From positions 62,001 through 126,000 of the forward strand of contig CAJNDS010000275.1 in assembly GCA_905221605.1 (NCBI GenBank): DNA of 64,000 nt. Direction: 5' to 3'. Each line of letters begins with the position of its first letter. Position 1 is the stretch's first letter. The notes under the pieces are model-generated. The model had not been told where the DNA came from. It made no database searches and saw only the letters and a list, made by a program, of their open reading frames with translations. The position numbers and the translations under genes are program-made. This document shows, piece by piece, positions 44,001 to 49,967 of this stretch. This stretch comes from Symbiodinium natans. Its lineage: Eukaryota > Sar > Dinophyceae > Suessiales > Symbiodiniaceae.

Positions 44001-47000
44001 CCTGCCGTGGCAAAGAGGCTTGGGAGAGTTGACTATATCTACGTTCTCGTTCTTTCTCCATTCTTTCACGTATGACGCATTGCTTTACGTAATCTTTCGT
44101 TCCTTCCCTCCACCGAACCCATCACCCCGCCGGCAGCGAGGCAAGAACATGCCCTCATAGCCGGCCCTGGGCTTCGCTGGAGACTCCTTCCCGGCCTCTC
44201 GAAATTGGTCTGAGAACCCCCTAAACCCCCCAAACCCTTAAAACCCTTAAACCCTTCATTCTAAAACGGGGATGGAGTGACTGTGGCGACTTCCTGGGGC
44301 TCTCTCCGCACAAAGCTCGAAGCACGATCCACTGAGGCCCCTGCGAACCACTTGGTGTCCACCGACTTGGCAGCCTTCAACTCGAGCAACCCTAAACTTC
44401 CCCTAAACCCTGTTCCCGACTCATCCTGTTGCGCCGGGATACGCATTCAAAGGCAGCGGTGCCTCTGCTCTATGCTCTCAGTCAGCTTACAGTATTCTGG
44501 GGGGGGGGGGTGAAGACGAAACCTTGGGGTGAAGTCTTGACTTCATCGAGCCGGTGTGGAAAAGAATCGAAAAGACGCCTCGCAGAGGTGGTAGTAGGGC
44601 TCGTACGTGGCCTTCTTCAGCGTCAGGGTCACATTGCCTCAGAGTGGGACATTGCGGGACTATTGGCTCGGGTAGGGCTTTCAGGTGACAGGCTTCAGCC
44701 TTCCGACCGCGGCTTCTTCGGGGGGCTGTTTGCGTGCAGGCCTTCTTAGGCCGAGCGGCCACCCGGGGCAGGGATTTCCTCTGTCGTGTCCATCTGGTCG
44801 AAGTACGCAAGGCCCAAAATCTTCTTGAAGGGGTGGTGCGTGGGAATCTGGCGCATGGGACTACAATAAACATCATCACTCATGTACTGTAAAGAAGGAT
44901 GTGAGCTGAAAGCTTGGGACCCTGCCGTCTCCCTGAAATGGCCCTGGTAGTCATACCATGCCACGACCAAGGTGACGTTGTCGTCCTACATCACAGGAGA
45001 GCGGAACACGGGGGTGTTTGAGGAACTTAAAGCAAGATTTAGGGTTGTATGATATGGCAGATAATACAACACCTGCATTCAGGCAACTTAGCTCAGGCCT
45101 CCATACAATTTGCAAAAACCCCAGTCAAAACCCCTTAAACCGTAGACCCCCAAAACCGGGGGGCAATCGTCTCACAAGAGCAAAGAGCGAAAGATGGGAC
45201 AAGGAAGACCCGGCCGGCAAGTTCTCGAAGAGATTCTTGTGCGAGCCGTGGCGAATGTAGGTCGGAAACTCGAAGCTGGTATTCAGCAGAGTATTCGCCT
45301 CGTGCAGGAAGCAAGGTCAGGGTGTATGCCAGAGGGACAGCAACAAGCAACAAAGCAAAAACAAAAACGGAGCCAGGGCGCATAGTTGCCCACCAGGTTG
45401 GACTCGGTGTTGTAGGTCATGTTGTCGCCCATGGCGGTAGCCCAACCCGCCGCATACCTCGGGCTGAGTTGTGGTACAGATAAAGCACGTTGCGTTGTTT
45501 ACACCACGGAAATCCTCGCACGTCACCGCAACAGAGCCGCTGTTAGCTAGCCCAAACAAATCCAAACAATCACCGCCTGCCCACCATCTGAATGCGACAA
45601 AAATTCCTCACAGGCATCTGCTTCGCCAAGCCATCGCATCAAATGGAAGAAACCCCCCCCCCCCCCTCCTTCAACCCCCCGCCCTTTCCCTGCACCAAGC
45701 AGCGCTGTGTCTGTTCCGGCTTCTGCCGCCATGCTGATCATCGCCTCACGCGCGGGCCAGGATCCTCTTCTTGGATCTGTTGGAGGTTTAGGGTTTAGGG
45801 TTCCGGCAAGGTTTAGGGTTTAGGGTTTAGGGTTTAGGGTTTGGGGTTTAGGGTTTAGGGTTTAGGGTTTAGGGTTTAGGGTTTAGGGTTTAGGGTTTAG
45901 GGTTTAGGGTTTCGGGTTTCGGGTTTAGGGTTTAGGGTTTAGGGTTTAGGGTTTAGGCGGTTTTTTAGGCGGTTTTTTAGGCGGTTTAGGGGGTTTAGGG
46001 GGTTTAGGGGCTTAGGGGCTCTGGGGTTGGGGGGAGTTCACTGCAGCAGAAGGTGCAAAGGCCACGTCAAACGCATACTCTCCCATCATGTTGCCGTTTG
46101 TCGTGAAGGAGTCGAACAAGAACCTCGGCAGCGTTTCTGGGATAACTGGAGTTAGAGCCCCGGGGCCTAAGGTATCTGGGTACCTGGAGTCACCGCCAGC
46201 ACCCACCAATCAAACCCCAATTCTGAAGAACAGCTGATCGCTGGGAGCCCAACCCGATGAGTTTTACACGTCGTCACTGGCCTGGATGAGATAGCTGCTC
46301 TGGCCTGAAAATGTTTTAGCGGCGAGGAGCTTGGTCCAGGTGTGGTTGAGGTTGTAGATGGCATTGCCATTGATGTGATCGACCAGGTAGTCCGGCATCA
46401 TGTGCTTGAACAGGTCCCACTTGTCACCTCCAATCTCTTCCCGAGCAAACCCTAAACAATGAACCCGAAACCCTGAACCCTAAACACATTGAAGACGCAT
46501 GCGACTGCAGCAACTCTTGCCACCGCAAGCATAACCCTGAAACCCTAAACCCTGAACCCTAAACCCTAAACCCCCCCCCCTCCCCCCCCACTGGCCTAGG
46601 TACTGGCTGCCTTTCACGGCACTCTTGGTCGTCTTCATGTCAGTGGCCTCCGAGATAGGAACTAGTTCAGGCAAGCTTCCGACATTGGGGCGGGGAGGAA
46701 GGGGGGGAGAAGGGGGGGGGGGGGGCAGCTTGTCCGAAATGCGGGTCTTGGAGTGTTTTCTGAGGGCTTGAGGTTGCGAACACCGGGTGTCGGCTCAGGG
46801 TTGAGATTCGAGGTTGGGGGTTGTTCAGGGCGTGGGGGCTTCGGGAGGCATTAGGCTTTTAGGGCTGAATTTGCAGCACCTTGCCTCTGCCTCGAAGACA
46901 TCAAGCCAACCGGACTTGACGGGCATTGCGTCCATCTCCTGCAAGGCCACACCAAGCCCAGAACCGCGAAGACTGAACCCTGAAACCGGTAACCTGTTGT

Positions 47001-49481
47001 GGACTTCGAGGTCTGAGGATCGAGCACTGAGCCTGCGGCTCAGTTCAAAGTAGCTCCAAACACTTTTGGTGCAACAGTTGGCGACACTTTTTGATGTTGT
47101 AAGATTTTGTAGCAGCCGAGACCTTGCAGAACCCTTGGCGGGGCAAGCCAAAGATCTTGGACCTTCCCTTCCCCCCCCCCCCCCCACAAGTGTCCATCAG
47201 GAAGAAGGACTCGTACATGTCCATGTAAGCGCCAGTGAACATGGCATCCATAATGCTCTTGAAGACGGTGTTGGGGCCTAGGCCGGAACTCAATGCCTCA
47301 AAAGCACCTAAAGACGCCAAACATCATCATAAACTCATTGTACTTGCTGCAACTCATGCAAGAAACAGGAGAAACTGTCTCAAGCCCGGCAGGAGCATCC
47401 AAATGCTCGCCACTGGTGTTGGCAAACATAGCACAAACTCGCCATTTTCCCCTTCCATCCCTTGACGCGTCTTAGGCCCCAACCAGAGACCCAGTGCTTG
47501 TTCGTGGTGTAACCGTTGCTGTCATACACATCCTGCTCGGGGTTGAGCTTGGCCGACATGTTCTTGATGCTCCTCAGCTGCGCTCGCGCTCCCCATGTGT
47601 GTTGAGACAAAACACGGCACGGGAGAGCGGGTAGGGGTGGCTTGAAGACAAGAAGCACAAGAAGCAAGAAGGCCCATGACGAGATCGAATGAGAAGCTCT
47701 CAATGGTTCTGGTCATCTACACCCAAGCACGCTTACGAGAAAGATGCTTCAAACAAAGCTCACAATGAGCTCTTCCAGGGCGTATACTCTCTCAAAGACA
47801 TGCCAAAATCAAAGCACTGAATGTCGGCATCCAGCGGCCCGAAACACTGCACCCAGGCGGATGCATTGTTGGCGAAGGTAGTTTCAAGCTCCGACACGAC
47901 CTGGCCGTCAGTGGAGGAAGCTCTCGCCCTCTGCAGCCAGACTCTCACTTGTTGCAGCCCTAAACCCTAAACCCACCAACCCTAAACCCTCAACCCTCAA
48001 CCCTAAACCCTAAACCTGGAAAGTCCTCTTTCATGGACACACAACAAGGCGCAGCTCCCGCACCAAAACGGCTGAGCATTCAACTTGCCCCCAGGTTTAG
48101 GGTTCAGGGTTTAGGGTTTAGGGTTTAGGGTTTAGGGTTTAGGGTTTAGGGTTTAGGGTTTAATGCTTTGCAATAAACACTTCATTTTCTCTCAAGGCCA
48201 CTGTCATTGCGACCGGGGGCCCCAGACCCCAAAACTCTCCTGAACCCTAAACCTTCGTGTCAAGCGCCTGGCTGGCCATGGTGTTGGATGCGAGATCTTT
48301 GCCTTTGGATACGGATTGGCTTAGGCCTAGGCGCTCATCCTCTCTGGTTCCCTGGTTCTCTGGTTCTCTGGTTCTCTTACCATCACACGCACTTCCCCGG
48401 CGCAAGTCTAGAACGAACTCCGGCCAGTGTTTCCAACATTCTGCTTAGGCTGTTCAGAAGCACTCCACTATCCCCAGGTGCAGTGTGTACCATGCCCGGG
48501 GTGTTGGACTTGCAAGCCAAGGCGACTGTAGACCAGGATCAGGTCGATCGTGTTTGTCGAAGACGGGCCGGCGCATGGGGCGAAAGTCTCCCAGAGCATG
48601 CTACTGGAATTCAGCAGCATGACCTGGAAGGCAGATTACGGGGGTTTACGATTTTACTGGGGGTACCTTATGGGGGAGTCCTTATTCTAAGGGGATCCTA
48701 CTAGTATATTGGGCTTAAGATATTAGGCGCCATCAGGGGGGTGCCTTATAGGGGACTTCTTATTCTAAGCACAGTAATCGGGCCAGCATCCAACCTTTCA
48801 ACCTTGCACAAACTCCCGGAGCAAACGGAGAGAAGCCTCATCGTCCGTAGAGAACACACGGACGACTGCCAGGTTCGCAGCCCTGACATGGACCTGGGCC
48901 GCCAGTTTTAACAGTGGATCTGGGGCTCGGGTCTAAAGAGGTCCAGTTCGAGACTAGGTGTAGGTTTAGGACACGAGGTTGGAAAAAACGGCTCAGATTT
49001 CGTGAGACTTCAGGCGAACGGTCAGAATAGCAGCCAAAAACTAGCAAGCGCGCATCTCAATGGCGACAAAGACAGTTTGGAACGATATCGATAGCTGTTG
49101 TGCACGAAACTTACCGATCCAAGCATAGGAGATGGAGAGGAAAACTAGACTCATGCTACAACAACCGACGGTGACATCCGCGCAATCGATCCCAAACGTT
49201 CCTCTGCCGCAAAAAACCAACATCTAGGTCACGCTGTGTCAGCCACCTACGGCAACATCCTTACCCCTCCAAAGATGAGATGGCTCACTTGATCTGCACA
49301 TCCAGTTGGCACCAAATTCCAACGCCTTTCCTTAAAACCCTAAACCCTTAAACCCTAAAACCCTGAGCCCTAAACCCAAAAACCCTAAACCCTAAATCCT
49401 TAACCCCCACATGTCCCTCCCGTGTCGACAACGACGGCAGGTCACGAGCCCCAAAGCGGCCAGCACCAGACTCTGCAGCAT
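28992..49481 (-). CDS. Gene B: multi-microexon surface-protein-like gene, upstream copy of a tandem pair
   Basis: This is the paralogue of gene A on the same strand, with 33 exons recognised by pairwise conservation. It starts at an ATG at 49,481 followed by a hydrophobic run (LVLAALGLV) typical of a signal peptide and ends at a TGA at 28,992-28,994 after a hydrophobic tail (AAAMLALLAALPALG). A Thr-rich exon (31,314-31,385) precedes the tail. Sequons include NAS, NMT, NHT, NTS, NVT and NCS. Together these point to a secreted, surface-anchored glycoprotein; the biochemical role is unknown. Most donors I place are GC, a few GT or GA, and acceptors are AG, usually followed by G. Compared with gene A it has one extra intron (44,375-44,578), lacks one (23,416-23,728 of gene A), and one of its introns (39,851-41,861) contains an intact transporter gene. 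Exon boundaries were placed by hand and some may be off by a few bases. Confidence 0.78.
29580..29730. repeat. Telomere-like (TTTAGGG)n array in the last gene B intron
   Basis: About 150 bp of TTTAGGG ending in a run of T. Confidence 0.9.
30145..30230. repeat. Telomere-like (TTTAGGG)n array
   Basis: TTTAGGG with TTCAGGG variants, directly after GGGATGTT repeats that resemble one arm of family 1 elements. Confidence 0.8.
30762..30958. repeat. Expanded telomere variant AACCCTTATATA
   Basis: Units of AACCCTTATATA and AACCCTAAAA form a longer-period derivative of the CCCTAAA repeat. Confidence 0.8.
31032..31123. repeat. Telomere-like (TTTAGGG)n array
   Basis: Near-perfect TTTAGGG in the last gene B intron. 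Confidence 0.9.
31314..31385 (-). CDS. Gene B exon 30: Thr-rich linker
   Basis: This exon has 24 codons, mostly Thr with STAAP and SAASS. It resembles O-glycosylated stalks of surface proteins. Donor GT. Confidence 0.6.
31976..32005 (-). CDS. Gene B exon 29 (30-nt microexon)
   Basis: This ten-codon exon reads VTGKSTTIVE; acceptor CAG, donor GC. Confidence 0.65.
32138..32164 (-). CDS. Gene B exon 28 (27-nt microexon)
   Basis: This nine-codon exon reads DAGFTGTLQ; acceptor CAG, donor GC. Confidence 0.7.
32548..32574 (-). CDS. Gene B exon 27 (27-nt microexon)
   Basis: This nine-codon exon reads AINTAVLDR, flanked by AAG and a GC donor, as in gene A. Confidence 0.7.
32800..32845 (-). CDS. Gene B exon 26
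   Basis: This 46-nt exon reads MQVSVETLSLEETNN; donor GT. The same length as gene A. Confidence 0.72.
33253..33360. mobile_element. MITE/introner-like family 2, reverse-oriented copy
   Basis: This 108-bp copy has ends GGGGCTTGACGA and TCGTATACCC. In reverse complement it reads GGGGTACCTTATTGGGG and GTTGGGGGTCTACAT as in the other copies. Confidence 0.55.
34093..34122. repeat. Perfect G15C15 palindrome
   Basis: Fifteen G are followed directly by fifteen C. It may be a real hairpin or an assembly artefact. Confidence 0.7.
35577..35697. repeat. GGGTAGGGG-type G-rich tandem repeat
   Basis: About 120 bp of G-rich units (GGGTAGGGG, GGGTAAGG) could form G-quadruplexes. It adjoins the 9-bp satellite. 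Confidence 0.8.
35698..36370. repeat. 9-bp satellite with four successive variant blocks
   Basis: TTAATACAT units give way to GAATACATG-type units, then to a block of CATACACTC, then CATACATTC. The 9-bp period keeps frames open and generates a spurious His/Thr/Ser/Ile-rich ORF. Confidence 0.9.
37426..37497 (-). CDS. Gene B exon 25
   Basis: This 72-nt exon begins GAVYSVVEVATSLTVDD and ends before GC in phase 0. The next recognised exon starts in phase 2, so at least one exon is missing between them. Confidence 0.68.
38197..38354. mobile_element. MITE/introner-like family 2 copy containing a telomere-like array
   Basis: The left end is GGGGGGTTTACGATCTTC, then GGGGTACCTTATTGGGG. A TTTAGGG array (about 38,230-38,302) follows, then TACTTGGGGGTCTATATGAA and the end ATTCGTACACCCCC. 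Confidence 0.58.
39550..39597 (-). CDS. Gene B exon 24
   Basis: This 48-nt exon reads EYLETLGNISTCTVNY; donor GC. Confidence 0.8.
39761..39850 (-). CDS. Gene B exon 23
   Basis: This 90-nt exon contains TRYGWRAWTSLWNPAPVDD and ends LYGVK before a GA donor. It is highly conserved. Confidence 0.85.
40313..41818 (-). CDS. Major facilitator superfamily transporter, phosphate:H+ symporter-like, intronless
   Basis: This single-exon ORF of 501 codons encodes about 12 membrane segments. Visible MFS signatures are the loop 2-3 motif SDFFGRRLG (residues 109-117), GIGMGGEYPLAS (149-160) and AEIYPSMVRGTGAGIS (381-396), the pattern of the phosphate:H+ symporter family (TC 2.A.1.9, Pho84/PiPT type). Residues matching the PiPT phosphate pocket appear conserved: Tyr156, Gln189, Trp270 and Asp274 (W-x3-D spacing). 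The site occupied by Asn in PiPT looks like Gly373. The substrate is inferred as inorganic phosphate, but another organic anion is possible. The conserved family region begins near residue 47 (MARIL), so the true start may be the ATG at 41,680; an AG after a pyrimidine-rich stretch about 40 nt upstream of that ATG could be a trans-splice acceptor. The C-terminal 60 residues are hydrophilic and acidic. The gene lies, same strand, inside a gene B intron and is absent from the equivalent gene A intron, which suggests retroposition. Confidence 0.82.
   Translation of the reverse strand: MSWFFSHCVWTLVALLARTMMCSAAMSALVIFSFGAVTGTSIPFQTMARILSALATGIGLLTDKYMLGATNFVEHYALDFHATHAQKDFVKAAMYAGAMLGMIVMGPASDFFGRRLGLILCSFITLLGALLSALAWSENALIAARVITGIGMGGEYPLASSHSAESSDKTSDGARNVALLYLFGSGFGQALCPFVTYLMDVGGVPHELLWRWIFGVGVILSALGLALRYFAIQDSQKFVESKQAEQKHHASTWKILAPYWRALLGTAGCWFLFDIVEYGLKQNDAAIFSKNASATYTDSILQVLWSRLLVIPSLIFAPWLLTKISSKRVQLVGFLGCALANLILAVAYEELRDLSGLFFAFYIAQLSFQSLPGVTTMAISAEIYPSMVRGTGAGISAACGKLGATVGSYFFSELKNLGEIRAIFWTVFATSALAMLLTVLNTPYYNGNALDEADALACDGRPGQAVKVLYAGPKTCDGTEPTKSAKYVSEDLAEDAEENMA
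41862..41933 (-). CDS. Gene B exon 22
   Basis: This 72-nt exon contains DDYIAWKISDVNFNVSDEF and ends PKDK before GC. The nested transporter ORF begins 43 nt further on. Confidence 0.82.
42147..42178 (-). CDS. Gene B exon 21
   Basis: This 32-nt exon reads NCSLAFGPTA and ends at a GA donor aligned with gene A's GC donor. Confidence 0.68.
42184..42350. repeat. Telomere-like array, GGGTTCA variant then TTTAGGG
   Basis: Runs of TTCAGGG flank a TTTAGGG core, beginning close to the acceptor side of gene B exon 21. Confidence 0.85.
42808..42873 (-). CDS. Gene B exon 20
   Basis: This 66-nt exon contains AEDLFSINLNYHHDKYEVLY and ends KT before GT. Confidence 0.82.
43122..43164 (-). CDS. Gene B exon 19
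   Basis: This 43-nt exon reads YCGERPNCKASMEQ; donor GT. It is identical in protein to gene A. Confidence 0.83.
43269..43310 (-). CDS. Gene B exon 18
   Basis: This 42-nt exon contains MDKPVLPYVLKDS and ends phase 2 before GC. Confidence 0.78.
43535..43587 (-). CDS. Gene B exon 17
   Basis: This 53-nt exon reads ALTDNYHIVKAPVSVLM plus a split codon (phase 2, GA donor). It is almost identical to gene A. Confidence 0.83.
44324..44374 (-). CDS. Gene B exon 16b
   Basis: This 51-nt exon begins AAKSVDTKWFAGASVDR. Its first four codons replace IAGL of gene A exactly, so the intron 44,375-44,578 has no counterpart in gene A. Confidence 0.68.
44579..44637 (-). CDS. Gene B exon 16a
   Basis: This 59-nt exon contains NVTLTLKKATYEPYYHLCE. 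It ends right after the Glu codon, where gene A continues without interruption. Confidence 0.75.
44760..44847 (-). CDS. Gene B exon 15
   Basis: This 88-nt exon begins IPTHHPFKKILGLAYFDQM and ends in phase 1 within a Gly codon before GC. Confidence 0.8.
44926..44985 (-). CDS. Gene B exon 14
   Basis: This 60-nt exon contains DDNVTLVVAWYDYQGHFRE; donor GC. The NVT sequon is lost in gene A (DEV). Confidence 0.82.
45215..45298 (-). CDS. Gene B exon 13
   Basis: This 84-nt exon contains ANTLLNTSFEFPTYIRHGS and ends FENLP before GC. Confidence 0.82.
45382..45457 (-). CDS. Gene B exon 12
   Basis: This 76-nt exon begins YAAGWATAMGDNMTYNTES and ends LVGNY before GC. It has an NMT sequon. Confidence 0.75.
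45704..45744 (-). CDS. Gene B exon 11
   Basis: This 41-nt exon begins AMISMAAEAGTDT and ends in phase 2. It pairs with gene A 20,122-20,156. The end was placed by phase only. Confidence 0.5.
45785..45953. repeat. Telomere-like (TTTAGGG)n array in a gene B intron
   Basis: About 170 bp, mostly perfect, with two TTTCGGG units. Between exons 10 and 11. Confidence 0.9.
46057..46123 (-). CDS. Gene B exon 10
   Basis: This 67-nt exon contains FLFDSFTTNGNMMGEYAFDV and ends in AF before a GC donor. It starts in phase 2, completing the codon left by exon 9. Confidence 0.75.
46268..46427 (-). CDS. Gene B exon 9
   Basis: At 160 nt this is the longest exon. It contains DKWDLFKHMMPDYLVDHING, then NAIYNLNHTW, and ends IQASDD with phase 2 before GTAAAA. 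It has one NHT sequon. Confidence 0.75.
46596..46647 (-). CDS. Gene B exon 8
   Basis: This 52-nt exon ends GSQYLG, shared with gene A 21,490-21,571. It ends in phase 1 before a GC donor. A C-rich run lies just outside it. Confidence 0.62.
46885..46938 (-). CDS. Gene B exon 7
   Basis: This 54-nt exon reads EMDAMPVKSGWLDVFEAE. Acceptor CAG; donor GC. Confidence 0.75.
47195..47277 (-). CDS. Gene B exon 6
   Basis: This 83-nt exon contains VFKSIMDAMFTGAYMDMYES and ends at Met before a GA donor. The paired exon in gene A has the same length. Confidence 0.82.
47484..47572 (-). CDS. Gene B exon 5
   Basis: This 89-nt exon contains LNPEQDVYDSNGYTTNKHWV, nearly identical to gene A 23,043-23,131. It is among the most conserved exons. 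Donor GT. Confidence 0.82.
47839..47900 (-). CDS. Gene B exon 4 (unsplit)
   Basis: This 62-nt exon reads VVSELETTFANNASAWVQCF plus a split Gly, ending phase 2 before GC. It covers what gene A has in two exons and is about 23 codons shorter. Confidence 0.65.
48094..48161. repeat. Telomere-like (TTTAGGG)n array in a gene B intron
   Basis: About nine units. A CCCTAAA array of opposite orientation lies at 47,957-48,014 in the same intron. Confidence 0.88.
48268..48302 (-). CDS. Gene B exon 3
   Basis: This 35-nt exon reads (R)KDLASNTMASQ and matches 24,098-24,132 codon for codon. It completes the split Arg codon from exon 2. Donor GC. Confidence 0.72.
48524..48623 (-). CDS. Gene B exon 2
   Basis: This 100-nt exon is exactly as long as its gene A partner (25,563-25,662). 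It begins VMLLN and ends IDLILVYS with one extra base (phase 1). GC donor. A Cys at codon 17 is shared. Confidence 0.78.
48640..48770. mobile_element. MITE/introner-like family 2 copy filling most of an intron
   Basis: It starts GGGGGTTTACGATTTTACTG, then GGGGGTACCTTATGGGGG, with a partial internal duplication (AGGGGATCC and AGGGGACTTC units). It occupies about 130 of the 213 nt between gene B exons 2 and 1. The right end is approximate. Confidence 0.5.
48837..48893 (-). CDS. Gene B exon 1
   Basis: This exon has 19 codons ending in LAVVRVFSTDDE, paired with gene A 25,779-25,847. It begins after CAG and ends before a GC donor. Confidence 0.7.
49446..49481 (-). CDS. Gene B exon 0: start codon and signal-peptide-like segment
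   Basis: The ATG at 49,481 opens a frame MLQSLVLAALGL, a short hydrophobic run expected of a signal peptide, ending before a GT donor in phase 0, which matches the phase of exon 1. No counterpart was found for gene A. The call rests on hydrophobicity and position only. Confidence 0.45.
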
Positions 49482-49809
49482 AGCCTTGCAAGCGCTGTGG
49501 GGTGGTAGAGCGTCGGTTTAGGGTTTAGGGTTGAGGGTTTAGGGTTTAGGGTTTAGGGTTTAGGGTTTGAGGTTTAGGGTTTGTGCACCTGCAGCATTCC
49601 GGTTCTTGGTTTAGGGTTTAGGGTTCGGGTTTAGGGTTTAGGGCCTAGGGTCTAGGGTCTGCAAGATCAAAAATGGCCCGAAGGGTGTTCGGGGATTGGG
49701 GGATTGGGTCTCGTTGGGCCCAAGGTGGCTTCCATGCGACAAGAGCCCCCCAAGGCAGACATCCGCACCGGTGCCAACAGGAAACCCTGAACTTTCAGGG
49801 GGGGATTCC

Positions 49810-49967
49810 GTTCAGGGTTCAGGGTTTAGGGTTTAGGGTTTAGGGTTTAGGGTTTAGGGTTCAGGGTTTAGGGTTTAGGGTTTAGGGTTTAGGGTTTAGG
49901 GTTTAGGGTTTAGGGTTTAGGGTTTAGGGTTTAGGGTTTAGGGTTTAGGGTTTAGGGTTTAGGGTGG
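49810..49967. repeat. Last (rightmost) telomere-like array
   Basis: About 22 TTTAGGG units. No further array was seen to the window end. Shorter arrays precede it at 49,334-49,398 and 49,515-49,660. Confidence 0.9.
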
